Below are positions 1 through 14,900 of a stretch of DNA of 64,000 bases, one piece after another; position 1 is the first letter of the stretch, and each line of letters begins with the position of its first letter. Position numbers and translations under genes: made by a program. Origin of the DNA: Oscarella lobularis (Eukaryota > Porifera > Homoscleromorpha > Homosclerophorida > Oscarellidae); NCBI RefSeq assembly GCF_947507565.1, contig NC_089189.1, positions 992,001 to 1,056,000 of the forward strand. The letters run 5' to 3'. The notes under the pieces are model-generated. The model was not told where the DNA came from, made no database searches, and saw nothing but the letters and a program-made list of their open reading frames with translations.

Positions 1-93
1 TACTAGCTAAGGCTTCGAGTTCTTTTTGTATTCTTATAGCTTATGCTTCAATTATCATTTTTTGCCTGCATGATCGTTTTTTCCGTTTGCTAG

Positions 94-1980
94 GTCACGC
101 TCGCCGTTGTCGAAGAGTACGATGGGTCGTGGCTCGTCGAAATGGACGTTAAGAATACTCGCAAGGTCGTCAGCGAAGGTCTGGCCATCGTCAAACGTGG
201 TCAAGTGGACAGCCAACTGGAAAAGTTGTTCGCCGACGATTTCTTCTTCGTTCAAGACAGCCGAGGACTTGTTCGATCCGTATATTATCCGAGCGACACC
301 GATCCAGAGGCGACGGCGCTGAAAAAAGGTGGGAAGTTTGAGGGGTGGGGCCCCCTTTCGCGGGACAAAAAACCGTTACTCCTCTAGGCATCCTCGCCGC
401 GCTGAGCATCAACCTGACGATGAGCCACGAAGTCGAATACGAGTCGGACGACGCGGACGAGAGCGGATCGCATCGCGGACGCTTCTCGATCACGCCCGGC
501 ACGCAACCGGGAGCATTTCGCATCGTCAAGACGCACAGACACGAAGACTACGCCGAATTTTCGCAAGAGAACACGAAACCAGGCGGAAGAGAAGAAGAAA
601 GACAACATCTTGTTCATCTGGACGACAAGAGGTAGTAGACTACATCCGTTCCCACGACGATTGTTAGTTCAATCGTTTTTGTTTCTCTCTTTAGCTTCAT
701 TCGTTCGGCGCATCGACACATCTCCGGCTATCTGCCTCATTCCGCCAAGGGCATGCGAGTCGACTCGGACACGCTGTATCGTCGATCGAACGCCGATTTG
801 AACATACGCGGTCTCTCGAAATTGGAATTCGCGCGCATCTGCGACGGAGCGAGCGCGCAGCGTCGTCGCAGCCGCCGATCCGCCGGCGTCGACCTGAACG
901 CCTATCGTCAGGACGACATCGCCATCAAAGACAATCTGCAACGACCGGACACGACCCCAATAGCGGGAATCGGCGACGAAGAAATTCGAATGACGTCAGA
1001 TCCTTTTGAACTGATGAATTGCGTGACGCAGGAAGCCGCCGTTGCCGAGAGATCCCAATGCCAATTGAAGCTCTTGTCCGTCATACGGAAGGACGCGATT
1101 TCCGCTCGACGCGCCGTCGACGCGATATGCAACGGCGAGAATCCGTCGTCGTTTCGCTGGCGACACGTCATCCAAGCGCTCGCCGGATCGCACTACGGTC
1201 AAGACTGTCTCGTACGTCTGATGCGAAACGATTCGCTCGCCTCGGAACGCTTCTCCGATCTTCTCATCGCGACGCACGGCGTCGACAATCCGAATCCGCG
1301 TCTCGTCGATCATTTGAAATCGGTTACCATGACGACGACATCGGACGTATTCGACATGGACGCGCGTCACGCCGCCGCCTTGTCGTTGGGTCGGCTCGCG
1401 CGCAAGGCGAACGAGCGCGGCGACGATCCGATAGCGCGCGACATCGTCGCGCATCTCGAAGCGCGACTCGTCGCCTGTCCCGTTCACGATCCCGACGAAC
1501 TGTGGAGTCAGTTCGACGATCATGCGGTCGTCTACGCGGCGGCTCTGGGCAATGCCGGTCACGACGCGAGTTTCGTTCGACTGCTCGAGTTCGCCCAGCA
1601 CAATCTGACGAACGTTCGTCGCGCCGCCATCTACGGCATGCGTCACATGACGTGGACGAAAGTCGAGCCCGTTTACGTGCGCGTAATCGTCGATCGGAAT
1701 CGTACGGAGGCGGAGAAGTTGGCCGCTATGGACGCGATGTTGAGTCACGCCGACGAGTTGAGCGGCGAGAGCGTCGAAGCGCTGGCCTCTCTCTATCACG
1801 AGTCCATCGTTCGCTATCCCGACGTGGAGAAACACTTGAAGAATTTCTTCTCGACTCGTCTCGATGATAGATCACGTGAAGTTCTCCAACGCGGACGAAT
1901 ATTGACGACGGTCGAGGAGACGAAGCAACGGCATCTGACTCGAGCGAGACGCGACTCCAAGTTGGAGCAGTTTCTCGAGA
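94..1980 (+). other. LLTP superfamily N-terminal module (vitellogenin/apolipophorin/MTP-like) of the giant protein
   Basis: Exons 1 and 2 splice to give LKKGILAALSINLTMS, which matches the lipid-transfer-module hallmark (kkGiL..lq.nl) that follows a strand ending in VRSVYYP. Exon 3 continues into paired amphipathic helices, including YAAALGNAGHDASFVRLL followed by VRRAAIYGMRHM. That corresponds to the conserved LKALGNAG...VR.AAI.ALR segment of the vitellogenin and apoB helical domain. In LLTPs this module forms a lipid-binding cavity and a superhelix. A basic cluster (QRRRSRRSAG) sits at the boundary between the beta-barrel and the helical part. I did not recognise the beta-sheet DUF1943 or VWD domains that usually follow, so the C-terminal half of a normal LLTP seems to be replaced by other modules. 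Confidence 0.75.
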
Positions 1981-2942
1981 CGGCGCTCAAGCCGCTCGTC
2001 GATCAGGCGTTCGGCGTGAATAAGGAATTCGGTAAGGATTTCGGCGCCGATAAAGTGAAGGCGCGCTTCAAGGCCATCTTTCGCAATCTCGCGCGAGTTT
2101 ATTTATCCATATTCGACGGTCGAGTCGAATTCGATATTTTCAACGACGTCACTGCGTACGTAAGTGCGTTCGGTCTTCGCTTCGACATCGTTCACGGACG
2201 CGCTGCCTTTCAAGCGGGTCTCTCGTTCAAGAACACGATTCTCTCCAATCTGCTCAACACCGTCATCGACACGGCCGAGAAGGCGGTCGGAAGCGTGCGA
2301 AGCGCGCTCGCTCCTCTCGTCGAATTCGTCGTGAAAATTCTCGATTTTCTCGACGATACCTTCTCGAGCGTCGACAAAATTCTCGAGCCCGTGCTTCCCT
2401 TCTTGAACATCATGGAGCAGGCGATCGGCTTTCTCGACAAGGCGATCAACGTGAGCAACGTCGCCATCGACTTCATCAATAAGATCAAGAGCTTCATAAG
2501 TCGTGTCGGCGATCTGACGTTCGCGCGCGAAATCGTGCAAGATCTCAAGGACAAATTGAACGAGTTCGTGAAGAAGAAGTTGCAGAAGTTGTCCGATCTG
2601 TGCCACTCGATCATTCGCTACGTCACCGATCCCATCGACACGCTGAACGAGTTCGTCGAAAACGCGACGCGAATTATAGACCAAATAACTGCTATAGTCG
2701 ACGCAATACCCGAAGACGTGTCGGCCGAGTTCGGCAAGTTGCTCTGCGACGTCGCCTCGGCGCTTCTCAACTACGACGACTCCGTTAAGTCGGACGAGGA
2801 GGACGATACCGGTCTTCTTGCGTCGCTGAAGGGATTCGTTGCGAAGCTCGCCGGAGTGAGAGGCGGCGGCGGCGGCGGCGGCGGCGGTTCGAGTCCGACT
2901 ATGGCATTGACTTCGAGTCCGACGTCGCCCGGTGGCGGCGGA

Positions 2943-2989
<47 letters not shown>

Positions 2990-5900
2990 CTCGAGTCCCA
3001 CAACGGCATTGACTCCGACGTCGCCCGGTGGCGGCGGCTCGAGTCCCACTACCGCTTCTCCCGGCGACTCCTCGTCGTCTCTTCAAGAAATACTCGATTT
3101 ATCCGGATTCTTCGATACGTTTATCGACTACGCTAGGTCCCTTGCCAGTGGCTTTCGCGACGGCTTCAAAGAGGGCGAAGCGGCGGGTAAGAAACTCGCC
3201 GAAGACTTCAAAGTTTTCGTCGGGAAAATGCGAGGTGTTCTCGTCTCGTCTCAATCGGCTATCGACGCGTTTCGCGATCAGTTGAGCGGCTATACGGCCG
3301 TTGCCGACGTCGCGGATTTCGTGAAAGATCTCGGCAAAAAGGCGCTACTCAATCCGAGTCTCGTGGGCAAAGCGTTGGGGCCCGTCAAGACGGCTATCAC
3401 CAAGGTCGAAGCGCAGGTGTGCGGTCCCATCGAAAAGGGTCTCGCGACCGTGAACCGCTACGTCGAAATCGCGGTGAACACGAGTCAAGAAGCGGTCGCC
3501 AACCTGACGGACAAAGTCCAGGGTTTCCTTCGCAACGCGTCGGCGCAAGTCTTCGACGCTTTCCCTGTCAACGTCAGTCTCCTTTCGACCGTCGATCTCT
3601 TCGAAATCATACAGGATCTAATGACGAGAAGCATAGAGAAAGTATCGACGTTCATCGACGACGCCGTCATGACGCGATTCAACGAACTCGCGACGAATTT
3701 CACGAACAGCATACGCGATTTCATAGACAGTAAGATCGAAGAGTTCGCCGACGTTCTCGACGAGAAACTGAAGCCGATGCAAAAGTATCTCGAAGCGAGC
3801 GAAGAATTCATCAAATTCGTTCAGATGGCGCGCGACGTGAACGACATCGTCGCATTCGTCGGCGAAGGCGTGCCGGAAATCGTCTCGCTGACGGGCAACA
3901 TCAACGACGTGCTCGATAAAACGCTCGACGTGGCGAAATGGATCAATGAGATATTAGGACATATATCGAGTTCGAAATCGTTCGTTGAATACGCGACGAA
4001 AGGACGCGACTTCGTCACGGATCTCATCGACGAGGGATTCGATAAATTGCGATCGATTCTCGAAGGCATGCGCGACAAGCTCTTGAACTCGTTGCGAGAG
4101 GCGGCCGCCGTGGCGATCGAGTATCTCTCCGGCGGCATCGAGTTCGTTCAGAACATCATCGACGGCATATCGTCGGTCGCGAATCGCGTCAACGGTTTCA
4201 TCGATTCGATTGGCTTGGTCAAGGAGGCGGCGAATAGCGTGTCGCTCTCGTTCGAAGCGTCGTGCTCGTTCAGCGGCGTCGTCGACATCGTCGTCGAGTA
4301 CGAGGAGAAATTCGTCGGCATGATCACGTGCTGGAACGATCTCGTCAACGCGACGACGGACACGATCGGCGAGGGTCTGATCGAAGTGACGAAGACCGCC
4401 GTTTCGCCCATAGAAGCGCTCGCCGAAAAAATCTCCAACTTCATCGGTCGATTGATTTATTTGACCGACGTCTATTTCACCGATTTAGTCGGCTACGTCA
4501 CGCAGGTGTGCGGCGACGGACCGATTTCGCCCGTCTGCGGCGCCGAGCTCTTCATCGACGACGTCGAGTCGGTGATCGCCGACGCGCAGGCAATCGTCAA
4601 CGATACGAAAAAGATCGCCGATTTGACGGCGGTCGTCGATAAGGTGAACGAATACGTCGAGCGCTTGGAAAATCTCACGCAGCGCGCCATCGATAAAGTG
4701 ACCGCCGTTATCGACTTCGCGAAATCGGTTTCCATCGCCGATGCGGTCGCCTTGGGCAAACGCGTTCTCGATGCGCTTCTCGGCGGGTTCACGTTCGAAA
4801 TCAATCTCGAGTTGCCGTCGTTGCCGTTTCGACGACGTCGTCGCGAGATCAGCACCGACCACTTGCCGTCGTTGCCCGGTCGATTGCGACGCGAAATCGA
4901 CTTGGCCGGTTTTCCGTTTATGAAGGAGTTGAATCAGTTGGTGCAACTCGGAAAGACGGTCTGGTACGAAGTGCGAGACGTCGTTCTCAACGCCGTCGGC
5001 GACGTCCTCCAGGTAGCGAACAATTTCGCCAATGCTCTTCGACAGATGTGCGACTTCTTCACGACGCTCTCCGTTCCCGACGAAATATTCGATCCCGTTC
5101 TGTTCATCATCAACGAGGCGGAAAAACTGGCGATGAAACTCCAAGCGTTCTTGGAGGAAACCTTCTTTCCGCCGCTCGAAGCGGCGACCGGCGTCGTCAT
5201 CAAATTCCAATCGATCGTCTTCGACATCAAGGAGTTCATCAACGGGCAAATTCTCGGACGCATTCGAAGTGCCGCCGATTTCTTGTCCGTCAAAGCGCCG
5301 GAGATTTTGAAGACGGTGCGCGATTGGCTCGCGAAGTTGCTACTCGTCGACGCCGGTCTCGACGCCGGCGACTTGGACGATTACACGACGTTGGGCTACT
5401 GTTCGGCCGATACGTGCGTCAACGTGCGTCCCCGATCGAGCAACTTGTATCGAAATGTCGTCTTTAAGGTCAAGTACACGCACTTGCAAGTGCTCCAGAG
5501 AAATCGAGTCTTCATTCCTGGACTATTCGAGGATTATCAAGTTGAAGGCATTTGGCCTCTCGATAAAAGCGGCACGCACTTCATTCTCTCCATGTTCGTC
5601 ACCGGTGGGAATTTTCAAAAGCCGAACATTCTCGTCGTGCAGAAGAACGACGGCACCGTCCTTCGTCTCTACCGTCTCTATAAACCGAACGGAAAAATTC
5701 TTCAGGGGCCGATCGGTGTCGTCATCGCCGAAGACTGGCTCTACGTTCATAAGATCAATAAGACGACGAAAGGCGACGTCGTCGGGAATCTCTACGGCAT
5801 TTTGAAATCGGCGTTGGGCTCCATGACGACGCTCGCGCGCCCGGCGAACGTGAACTTCACGCTCGCGGAGAACACCGACTCGATGGGAACGGGAATGTTC

Positions 5901-8900
5901 TACGAGAATCGTCGCATCTGGATCACCGATTATTTGGACAGCGGTAAGACGAGTCTGGGCACGACCTTTCCCAAGCATCACATACGTCGAAAGAACAAGC
6001 AGGAATCGTGGGTCGCCGCCTATCGAACGGACGCCAAAGGCAAAGTCGTTGTCACGAAATATCGTCCGGATAAGACGCAAGTTATCAAACCCGATCGAGT
6101 CGTCACGGTGGGCAAGAACGTCGTCGGCTTCTCCGTCTTCACCCAACTCGGCGAGACGTTCTACGCGATTCTTCGCTGCGCGCCGAAGCCCGGTTTCAGC
6201 TGCAAGTTGGAGTTCATCGAACCGTGGCCCGGCGTCAATGAGACGTATAGCGGCGTTCCCGTTCGTTTCGGGCAGGCCGGCGTGACTATTCAACGCGCCG
6301 TTCGAATGCCGTCGGGCGCCGTCGACGTGACGTTCGCCTCGGCGGGCGAAAATCTGATCGTGACGTTCAATAGCGGCGCTCAGGGCGAGCAGGCGAGACG
6401 ACTCGTAACCGGTGCCGATTTGGAAGACAGTACCATTTACTTCGCTATTCCCGTCCTGAAGAATCGTCTCAACATCCGTGACGCCGTTTCGAGGAACGAA
6501 CTCTTTCTCACTGTTCTCGGCCAGGACGTCGTCAAGCCGAGAGAGCTGATACCTCTGACGAGATCGAAGCGTCAGACCGATTTGTCGAATTGTCTCGTTG
6601 GCGAGGGAACGCTCTACGAGACATCGATCGAGTTCTTTCGAACGTGTCAGTTCGGCTGTAAACAAAGATCGATTCTTCTCGGCGTCTATTTCGGCATCTT
6701 CGCTTATTTGGATTTTTGGGCGTTGGGTAATCTCGAAGTGACGTATCAAGCGGCTCTGTGCATACTCGAACGCGAGGCGCGCGCCTCGATTATTCCACGC
6801 GCCTACATGATCGTCGGCGGTCAAGTCTCCATCCAAGCGGCGCTACTGAGAGTCGGCATACGAATAGACGTGACGCTGATGGACACCAGTCTCATACCCA
6901 CGCTGATTCTCCGCGTTAAGGGTTCGGTAATGCAGGCGTGCGGCGAACTGAAAATCATCATTAGGCCGCTCAAACTCACCTTGAGTCTCGTCTTCGATAT
7001 TCTCGGTCCTATTATCAAATGCGGCAGTTGGAAGCCGTGGTCGTGTCGCATAACAATCGGCGTTTGGTACTCGAAGACCATTGAATTGTTCTCATGGTCG
7101 GCGAATCCCATATCTCTTACGCCCGTGCCGGAACTCTGTCTCTCGACCCCCGATCGTACCGCTCCGGTGAAGGGAACAGTCGAAGCGAAGCAGAACGACC
7201 AGCAATCGCTCACCGCCGAGTGGTCCGATTTCACCGACCCCGAAGCTGAATATTTGCACTACTACATCACAGCGAGGTCGACGTCCGGACCTACGCTCTT
7301 TTCCAACGAATTCACCGACGGAGCGACGCTGACGAAGTCCGGTTTGACCTTTCAGCACGGTTCGCGCGTGATAGTCACGGTTGAGTGCCGCAACTCCGAC
7401 GGAAAGAAGACGTCTGTCAGTGCTCCGTCGTTTTTCGCCGACACGACGCCGCCGAAGGTTCACGGTTTAATCGACGGGCCTAAGGGGTCGAGCGACATCG
7501 ATTACGGTTTCAGCGAGAATTCGATCAAAGCTAGTTTCGACCAAATAACCGACGAAACCGAAGTGTCGTTGATTGAGTGGGGCATCGGGACGACGAAGGG
7601 CCAGGACGACGTTCTGGCGTACGCCGAAACGAAGAAATCGGACGATCTCGCCAATAATCAGTTGACTCTGACCCACAATACCATCTACTACGTCTCCATT
7701 CGAGCGATGAACGCTCTCGGCATCGAAGGCATCACGACGACCGACGGCATTCTCATCGATCACACGAATCCCGTCGCCGGCGTCGTCTTCGACGACTCGT
7801 TCACGTGCGACGAGGACAAGGACTATCAGATCGCGAAGGAGAGCTTCAAAGCGTGCTGGATGGGATTCAGCGATCCCGAAAGCCGTATCCATTATTACGA
7901 CTGGAATTTGGCGCACTCGACCGGCACGCCGGAGTTCGACTTCATCAACGTCGCTCTCAGCTCGTACGGCTACATCAAAGATCTCAATCTAATTCCCAAG
8001 GAGACGTACTTCGTCAATTTACGAGCGTGGAATCGAGCCGGTCTCTTTACGCGAGTCCAATCCGACGGCGTTCTCGTCGACTACACGAATCCCGTCTGCT
8101 CGCAGGTCTTCGACGTCGTCGACGGCGTCGAAGGCGACTCCGATTACACGACGAAGCTGGACTCGATCACGGCGACGTGGACGTGCAGCGATCCCGACAG
8201 CGGTCTCGACACGTTCGCCGCCGCCGTCGGCACGTTCAAAGGCGGCTCGGACGTTCTTCCGTTCTCCGACGTCGGCTTCAGTCCGAACGGCACCGCTCGC
8301 GTGAAATTCGACACGTTCGTGATCAGCGGCGGCGTTCGATATCACGTCACGAGTCGCGTCGTCAACAAGGCGGGATTGTTTTCGACCGAGTGGTCGGACG
8401 GCATATCGCTCGACGATACGCCGCCCGATTACGCGGACATCTACGTGCGCGACGGCGCGGGCGCGTCGCGCGCTCTCGACGTCGATTTCCAGGTGTCCGA
8501 CAATACGCTGTGCGCGCGATGGTTCGGCGCGTTTGCCGATCTCCAGAGTCCCATACGGACGTACTACGTGACCGTTGTTGCGAACAACGGTAGTACCATT
8601 TACGAGGAAGCGTCGATTGGGTATCGTACGTCGACGTGCGTTCCGGATTTGAGCTTGGAGACGGGTGCCATCTATCGGGTCGTCGTGCGAGCGGAGAACG
8701 CTGCCGGGTTGAGTACGAGCGTCGAAACCGACGGCGTTTTGATCGACAATACGCCGCCCATGGCGGGAGATCTATACGATGGACAAGTCGTCGGCGAAGA
8801 TATCGATTTCTGGCGATTTGCTACGTCGGCGTTCGGAAACTATCGATCGTGTCTGTCGTACGACAAGGCAGACTTCTGGCCTCTCGACAGTTTGAATTTG

Positions 8901-11900
8901 CCGGAGAAGCAGCCCTGTTTCACGTACCAATTCCGCGACGAAGAGAGCGGCATCGGTTACTTGGAGACGAACGTTATAGACAACACTGGCAAGGAGATAA
9001 CTACGTGGCAGTACACCGAAGCCCGCTTCGATTGGATGGGCCGAACGATTGCCGGAGTCCACAACGGTTTCTATCGTTTCGCACTGCGAATATACAACGG
9101 TGCGGGAAGCTTCATCGAAGTCTATTCGAACGGAACGCGAATCGATACGACGCCACCCGAACTGACCAATCTCATCGAATTCAACTACACCGGAGTCGGT
9201 CCTCCAAGCGACATCGACTATCTCACCCAAGACGACATCGACGTCGGCGCCAGCTGGGACGTCACCGAAGACGTGTCGGACATCGTGCACACCGATTGGG
9301 CGATCGGATCGTACCGCGGCGGCAGCGACTGGCTCGATCACACGACCGTCGTCGGCGGCAATCCGCACTACATGTTGACGAGCTTGTCATTGGGTCGTCG
9401 ATACTACATAATGGTTCGCGTGACGAACGCCGCCGGCTTGGTGACCAAGGTCTCGACGGACGGTTTCATTATCGACTACGTCGCACCGGTGAAGGGATAC
9501 GTTCAAGACGGCTGGGGCGAGTTCGACGCCAGGTATCAGTCGACGAATCGAACGGCGTGGTGCAAGTGGCGATGGATCGACGATTACGAGTCCGGCATAG
9601 CGGACATGAAACTCGGCATCGGTAGTAATTTGAACGACACGGACGACGTCTACGGCGAGTACAAGAACTTGACCGTCTTTGACGTCGCCGCGGAGAGATC
9701 CGTTCTCACCGGACTCAGTCTTTTCTCGGGAATTTTGTACTATTGTCACGTCAAAGCGACGGATTTCGTCGGTTTGTCCACCGTTTCGTCGTCGAACGGC
9801 ATCACCGTCGACGTATCGGCGCCGATCTGCTTGGGAAGCGTTTACGAAGGTTACCAGAATGAAATCGACTTTTCTGCTGTCAGAGGTCTTCACGTCGCTC
9901 GCTGGGACGAATGCTCCGATCCGGACACCGATATCTTACAGTATCTCCTCGGTATCGCTACGAATGTGACGGGCCCTGATCTCGTGCTCGCCTATCCGTT
10001 CCGAAGTTTCGGCAAGTCGACTGTTGGTCCCTACTTGGGCGTCGATCTTCAACACGCCGTCACTTACTACTCCGCCGTTCGTGCCGTCAATTTCGCCGGT
10101 TTGACGACTACCGTCATTTCTGACGGCGTGACCATCGACTTGACGCCGCCTCACTGCTACAGCATCGGCGACGGACAAGAAGGCGACGTTGACTACGAAA
10201 CTCAGCCCGGTTTCATCGCCGTCAATTGGAATTGCACCGAAGACATCACCGAAATCAATATGACGTGGACGATTGGACTCTATCCTGGCGGTTCGAGCCT
10301 ATTGCGAAAATACGTCGACGTGAACGCCGGCGTCGCCATCAATCGCGACATTATCCTCCAAGAGGGAGTCACCCTCTTCTCGACGCTCATACTTCTCAAT
10401 ACGGCCGGTCTTCGCACGGTCAACACGACGGACGGTATCGCTGTCGATTCGACCCCGCCGATTGCCAGTTTCGTCAAGGACGGTTTGAACCCGGCGCGAG
10501 ACGCTGACTTCCAGTCGAGCGTCAGCCAAATCTCGGCCAATTGGCTCATCAGCGATATTCAGAGTGGCATCTTGTATTACGACGTAGAAATTATTCCACC
10601 ACCTCTCAGTGGCAACACTGTCACGAAAGTCGTCGGAGCCAATCAAGTAACTATCGATGCAGGACTTCAACCGGGCGGTTTCTATCAGATCAAGGTGACC
10701 GGGTACAACGGTGCCGGTCTCTTCGCGAGCGCGACGTCGGACGGAATTATCATCGATCCGACGCCGCCGAATTGCACGTACGTCTTCGACGGCGCTCGTC
10801 AAGGCTTCGACTACCAATTCCAGTCGTCCGGCGCGCCGTTGGGAGTCAATTGGGATTGCGCCGACGACGAGTCGAACATCACGTCCATACGTTGGTTCGC
10901 GGTGAACGACAAGACGAGCGTTTCGACCGAAGTGATCGTCGACAAGGACGCGATCGTCGCCGTCGCCAGTCGACTGCAATTGGCCGAAGGCGATCGCTTC
11001 TACGCTCGTCTCGTCATCGAAAACGGCGCCGGACTGACGAAGGAGTTCCGATCGGACGGCGTCATCGTCGACTCGTCGCCGCCCGAGATATTGGACTTTA
11101 CGATCGTCTACGATCCGACCGGCGAGACGTTCCTGTTGACGTGGATCGCTCGCGACAACGAGAGCGGCATCGCCGAGTCGGAATTCGGCATGGGAACGGA
11201 AGACGGGAAATACGACGTTTTGGCTTTGACTTCGGTCGGAAAGAGCTTCAGCGTCTCGACGAAAGACTACGTGGTGGTCACTTCGCCGACGACGTATTAT
11301 TTCTACTTGGTCGTTGCGAATGAGGCTAGCGCGAAGTCGAGAGAGAGCGCTATTTCTGTGAGCGATGGCACGCCGCCGATTTTCGAAGGCGACGTTACAG
11401 TAGAAATCGTTTATCCTGCGCGCAATTTTGAAGACAGCGAAACGTTCATCGACGACGCGGCTCTTCTCATCGTCTGGCAGAAAATATCTGACGTCGAAAC
11501 GGGCGTCGAGACGTTGTCTTGGGCTCTCATCAACACCAATTCGTCCGCTCCCGATTTCAAAGCGTTGACCTATCGAACGTTGGGCGACGTTCTCGGAGGA
11601 AATTCGGTGCAAGTCGACATGATTCGTCTTTTCAACATGAACAGTTATCGAGTCGTTTTGCGCGCGGAAAACGGCGTCGGATTGCAATCGTACGTCGCGT
11701 CGATTACCTTCAACGTGACGTTCGGCGCCTTCAAGGCGGGCTTCGTCTTCGACGGCCCCGGCTACTTCGACGAGGACTATCAACCGCACACGGTCGGCAT
11801 ATGGAGTCGATGGGAACAATTTCGCGATCCCGTCTTCGGAATCAAGGCCTATTCGTGGGGCGTCGGCGTCACGCCGAACGATACGAGCATTTTGAATCTA

Positions 11901-14900
11901 ACGAACGTCGAACTCGCCGAGAAAGCGCACAAGCTGAGCGTTCTGCCTCTGGAGCACGGCGTGACGTACTACATCACCGTCGTCGCTACGAACAATCGCG
12001 ATTTCACCGTCCAAGCCGCATCGGACGGCATTACGATCGACACGACGCCGGCTTATTGTCGCTATCTCGGTTTCGGCTTGTCCGGAAATTTGGAGTACGT
12101 CAATTCGCTGCAGAACGTCTGGATTTCGTGGAATTGTTCCGACGACGAGAGTCCCATAGCCGAGTACAAGTTCTCCATCGGCACGTCGGCTCATTTCTCC
12201 GATTTGGTTCCTCAGACGACGATCGCGCCGGCGAATAATCGCTACAAGATCAAAACGCTGAACATCAGCGAGGACACGTCCGCCTATTTGACGTTGACAG
12301 TGAAAAACCAAGCCGGACTCTACTTCACCGAAACCGCCGGTCCCGTCGTCTTCGACTTCCACGATCCGAACCCGGGAACGGTGACGGCGAAATGGCAGGA
12401 CGACAAAATCAGCGCGAAATGGATGGACTTTCGCGACGAGAGCGGTCTCGATCGCTACGAGTGGGCAATCGGCACGTCGCCGGGAAGTACGAACGTTCTA
12501 TCGACCGCTTCCGTCGGTTTGTCGACGTCGAAAGTCAGTCCGTCGATCGACGTTCAACAAGGCTCGCTCTACTACGTCACCGTCACCGCGTACGACATGG
12601 CGGAGAACTTCGTCTCCGTTCAATCGGCTCCCGTCAAAGGCGATTTGACGGTGCCGGTGAGCGGCACCGTCGCCGAAGGCAGTCTCATGGACGAAATCGA
12701 TTACTACACGGGAACGGGAAGCATTTACGTCGTCTGGGCCGATTTCGACGATCCGGACACTGGAATCAAAGAGTATCTCGTTTCGGTTGGACGATCGCCG
12801 GGAACGTCAGAACTCCAGGCGCCCGTGTCCGTGGGAACGGCTACCGAATATTATTTGGATTCGGAACGACTTACGCCTGGAGTCTGGTACTACGTTTCCG
12901 TCACGGCTGTGAATGGAATAGGACTACGCACGCTGGTGTCGTCTGACGGAATCTTAGTCGATCATACGGCGCCCCGAGCGGGAAGCGTGGCAATTGAAAA
13001 AACTGATAAAAGCAGTATGCACTTCGTTGGAGGAACTGGGCCGTTTACGGTCAAATGGAAAGACTTTATCGATCCGGAGAGTTTGATGGGCTACTACGTA
13101 TGGTCGTTGTGTTTCGAGAATCTCGTCGAGTGCGTCGTTCCGTGGGAAAACGTTCAGAACGAGCCGGAAGTGGTTAAAGAGGGGCTCGATTTGACTCCCG
13201 GCCAGTGCTACGTGGCGAGAGTCAAAGCGTACAACAAGGCCGGACTTTGGGTGCAGAGCATGTCGGAATCGATCGTATTCGACTCGACGCCGCCCGTGAT
13301 GGGAACCGTGACGATAGGCGCAAAGAAACACGTAACGATTCAAAACGACGCGTCGGCGGTGACGGTCGTCTGGTCGCCGATAACTGACTTGGACAGCGGG
13401 CTTCAATCTATAACGGCGTGCATTGGAACGGAGCCGGAGAAATGCGACGTGAAGAGCGTCGACGTGACGCCGACGAGCCGACGTGAGGTGACGATCAGCG
13501 GATTGTCGTTGATGGACGCTGAAACGTATTACGCGACTCTGACGGTACTAAATGGCGCTGGACTTTCGTCGGTGGCCGCATCCGAAGGCACGATAATCGA
13601 CACGACTCCACCGTCCATGGGAACGGTCATCGACGGCTATACGACCATCGATATTACATATCAGGACTTCACGACAGGCGTTCTCAGCAATTGGGTCGAC
13701 TTTTTCGAAGACGTGAGTACGATCGTCGAGTACCGTTGGGCCATAGGAACGTCGACGAGTCGAGACGACATTCTACCGTGGAACAGCGTCGGTTTGCGAA
13801 CGAACGTTTCAGCGGACGGCTTACAAATTGCAAGCGGAACGGTCGTCTATAATTTAGTCGAAGCGATCAATAGCGCCGGTTCGAGTACGACCGTCGCTTC
13901 GAACGGTTTCACGGTCGACGACACGTCGCCAGTGATATCGTCGGTGAAAATGGGCCGCAGGAGTCGTCCCTACGAGCGCTACGAACTGTGGAACGAAGAA
14001 ATAGCCGCCTTCTGGGACATCGCCGATCCGGAGACGGGTATTCTGAATGTCAAGTGGTCCATCTGTTCGAACACGACGGCGCACCATTGCGTGGAAACTC
14101 TCACCGACGTCGGCACCGCGACGTCGGCCGTCAGCTCGTCGGTGACGGTGACGTTCGGCGCTTGCTACTACGTCGCCGTTCGCGTCGAAAATTGCGCGAA
14201 ACTCGTTTCGTACGCCGTGTCCGAGTGCACGATATTCGACAATTCGGCGCCGGTAGCCGGCAGCGTCGTCGACAACGAAGACGGCGTCAATGTCGAGTAC
14301 CAGTCCAGCAATACGACGCTTTCCGTTCGCTGGTACGGATTCGGGGACAACGAGTCGTCTATCGACTACTACAGTTGGTGCATCGGTACGACACCCGGCG
14401 CAAACGATACGCGACAGTGCGTCGACGTCTCCACGACCGATCGAGCGTCTGCTTCGGGACTCTCTCTCAAAGACGGCGTGCAGTACTTCGTCACCGTCTT
14501 TGCCGTCAACAAAGTCGGTTTGCGCAGTGTCGCCATAACTGACGGCGTCGTCGTCGACAGCACGCCGCCGGTGAAAGGTCAACAAGTCATCGACGGAACG
14601 GGAGAAACGGATATCGATTCGTCGAGCGACGATACTACAATATCAGCCAGTTGGGATCAGTTCAGCGATAGCGTGAGTTCGATCAAGACGTGCTACTGGT
14701 GGGCGGGATCGTCCTACGGCGCCGACGACATTTTCAGTCGCATCGAAGTCGGAACGGCGACGTCGGCGTCGTCGACCGGCTACGTGCTCGTGTCGGGAAG
14801 TTTCGTTTACGTGTGCGTCGAATGCGAGAATAGAGCCGGTTTGACGACGTCGACGGTGTGCTCGGACGGCTATCTGATCGACACGACGCCGCCCGGCGTG

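Noticed and set aside
996-1835. Long minus-strand and alternate-frame ORFs opposite the giant exon (also 2103-3086, 5523-6836, 10299-11819 and others)
   Set aside because: They mirror the strongly biased codon use of the sense frame (tcg, gac, cgt), have Arg/Val/Asp-rich meaningless translations and no domains.
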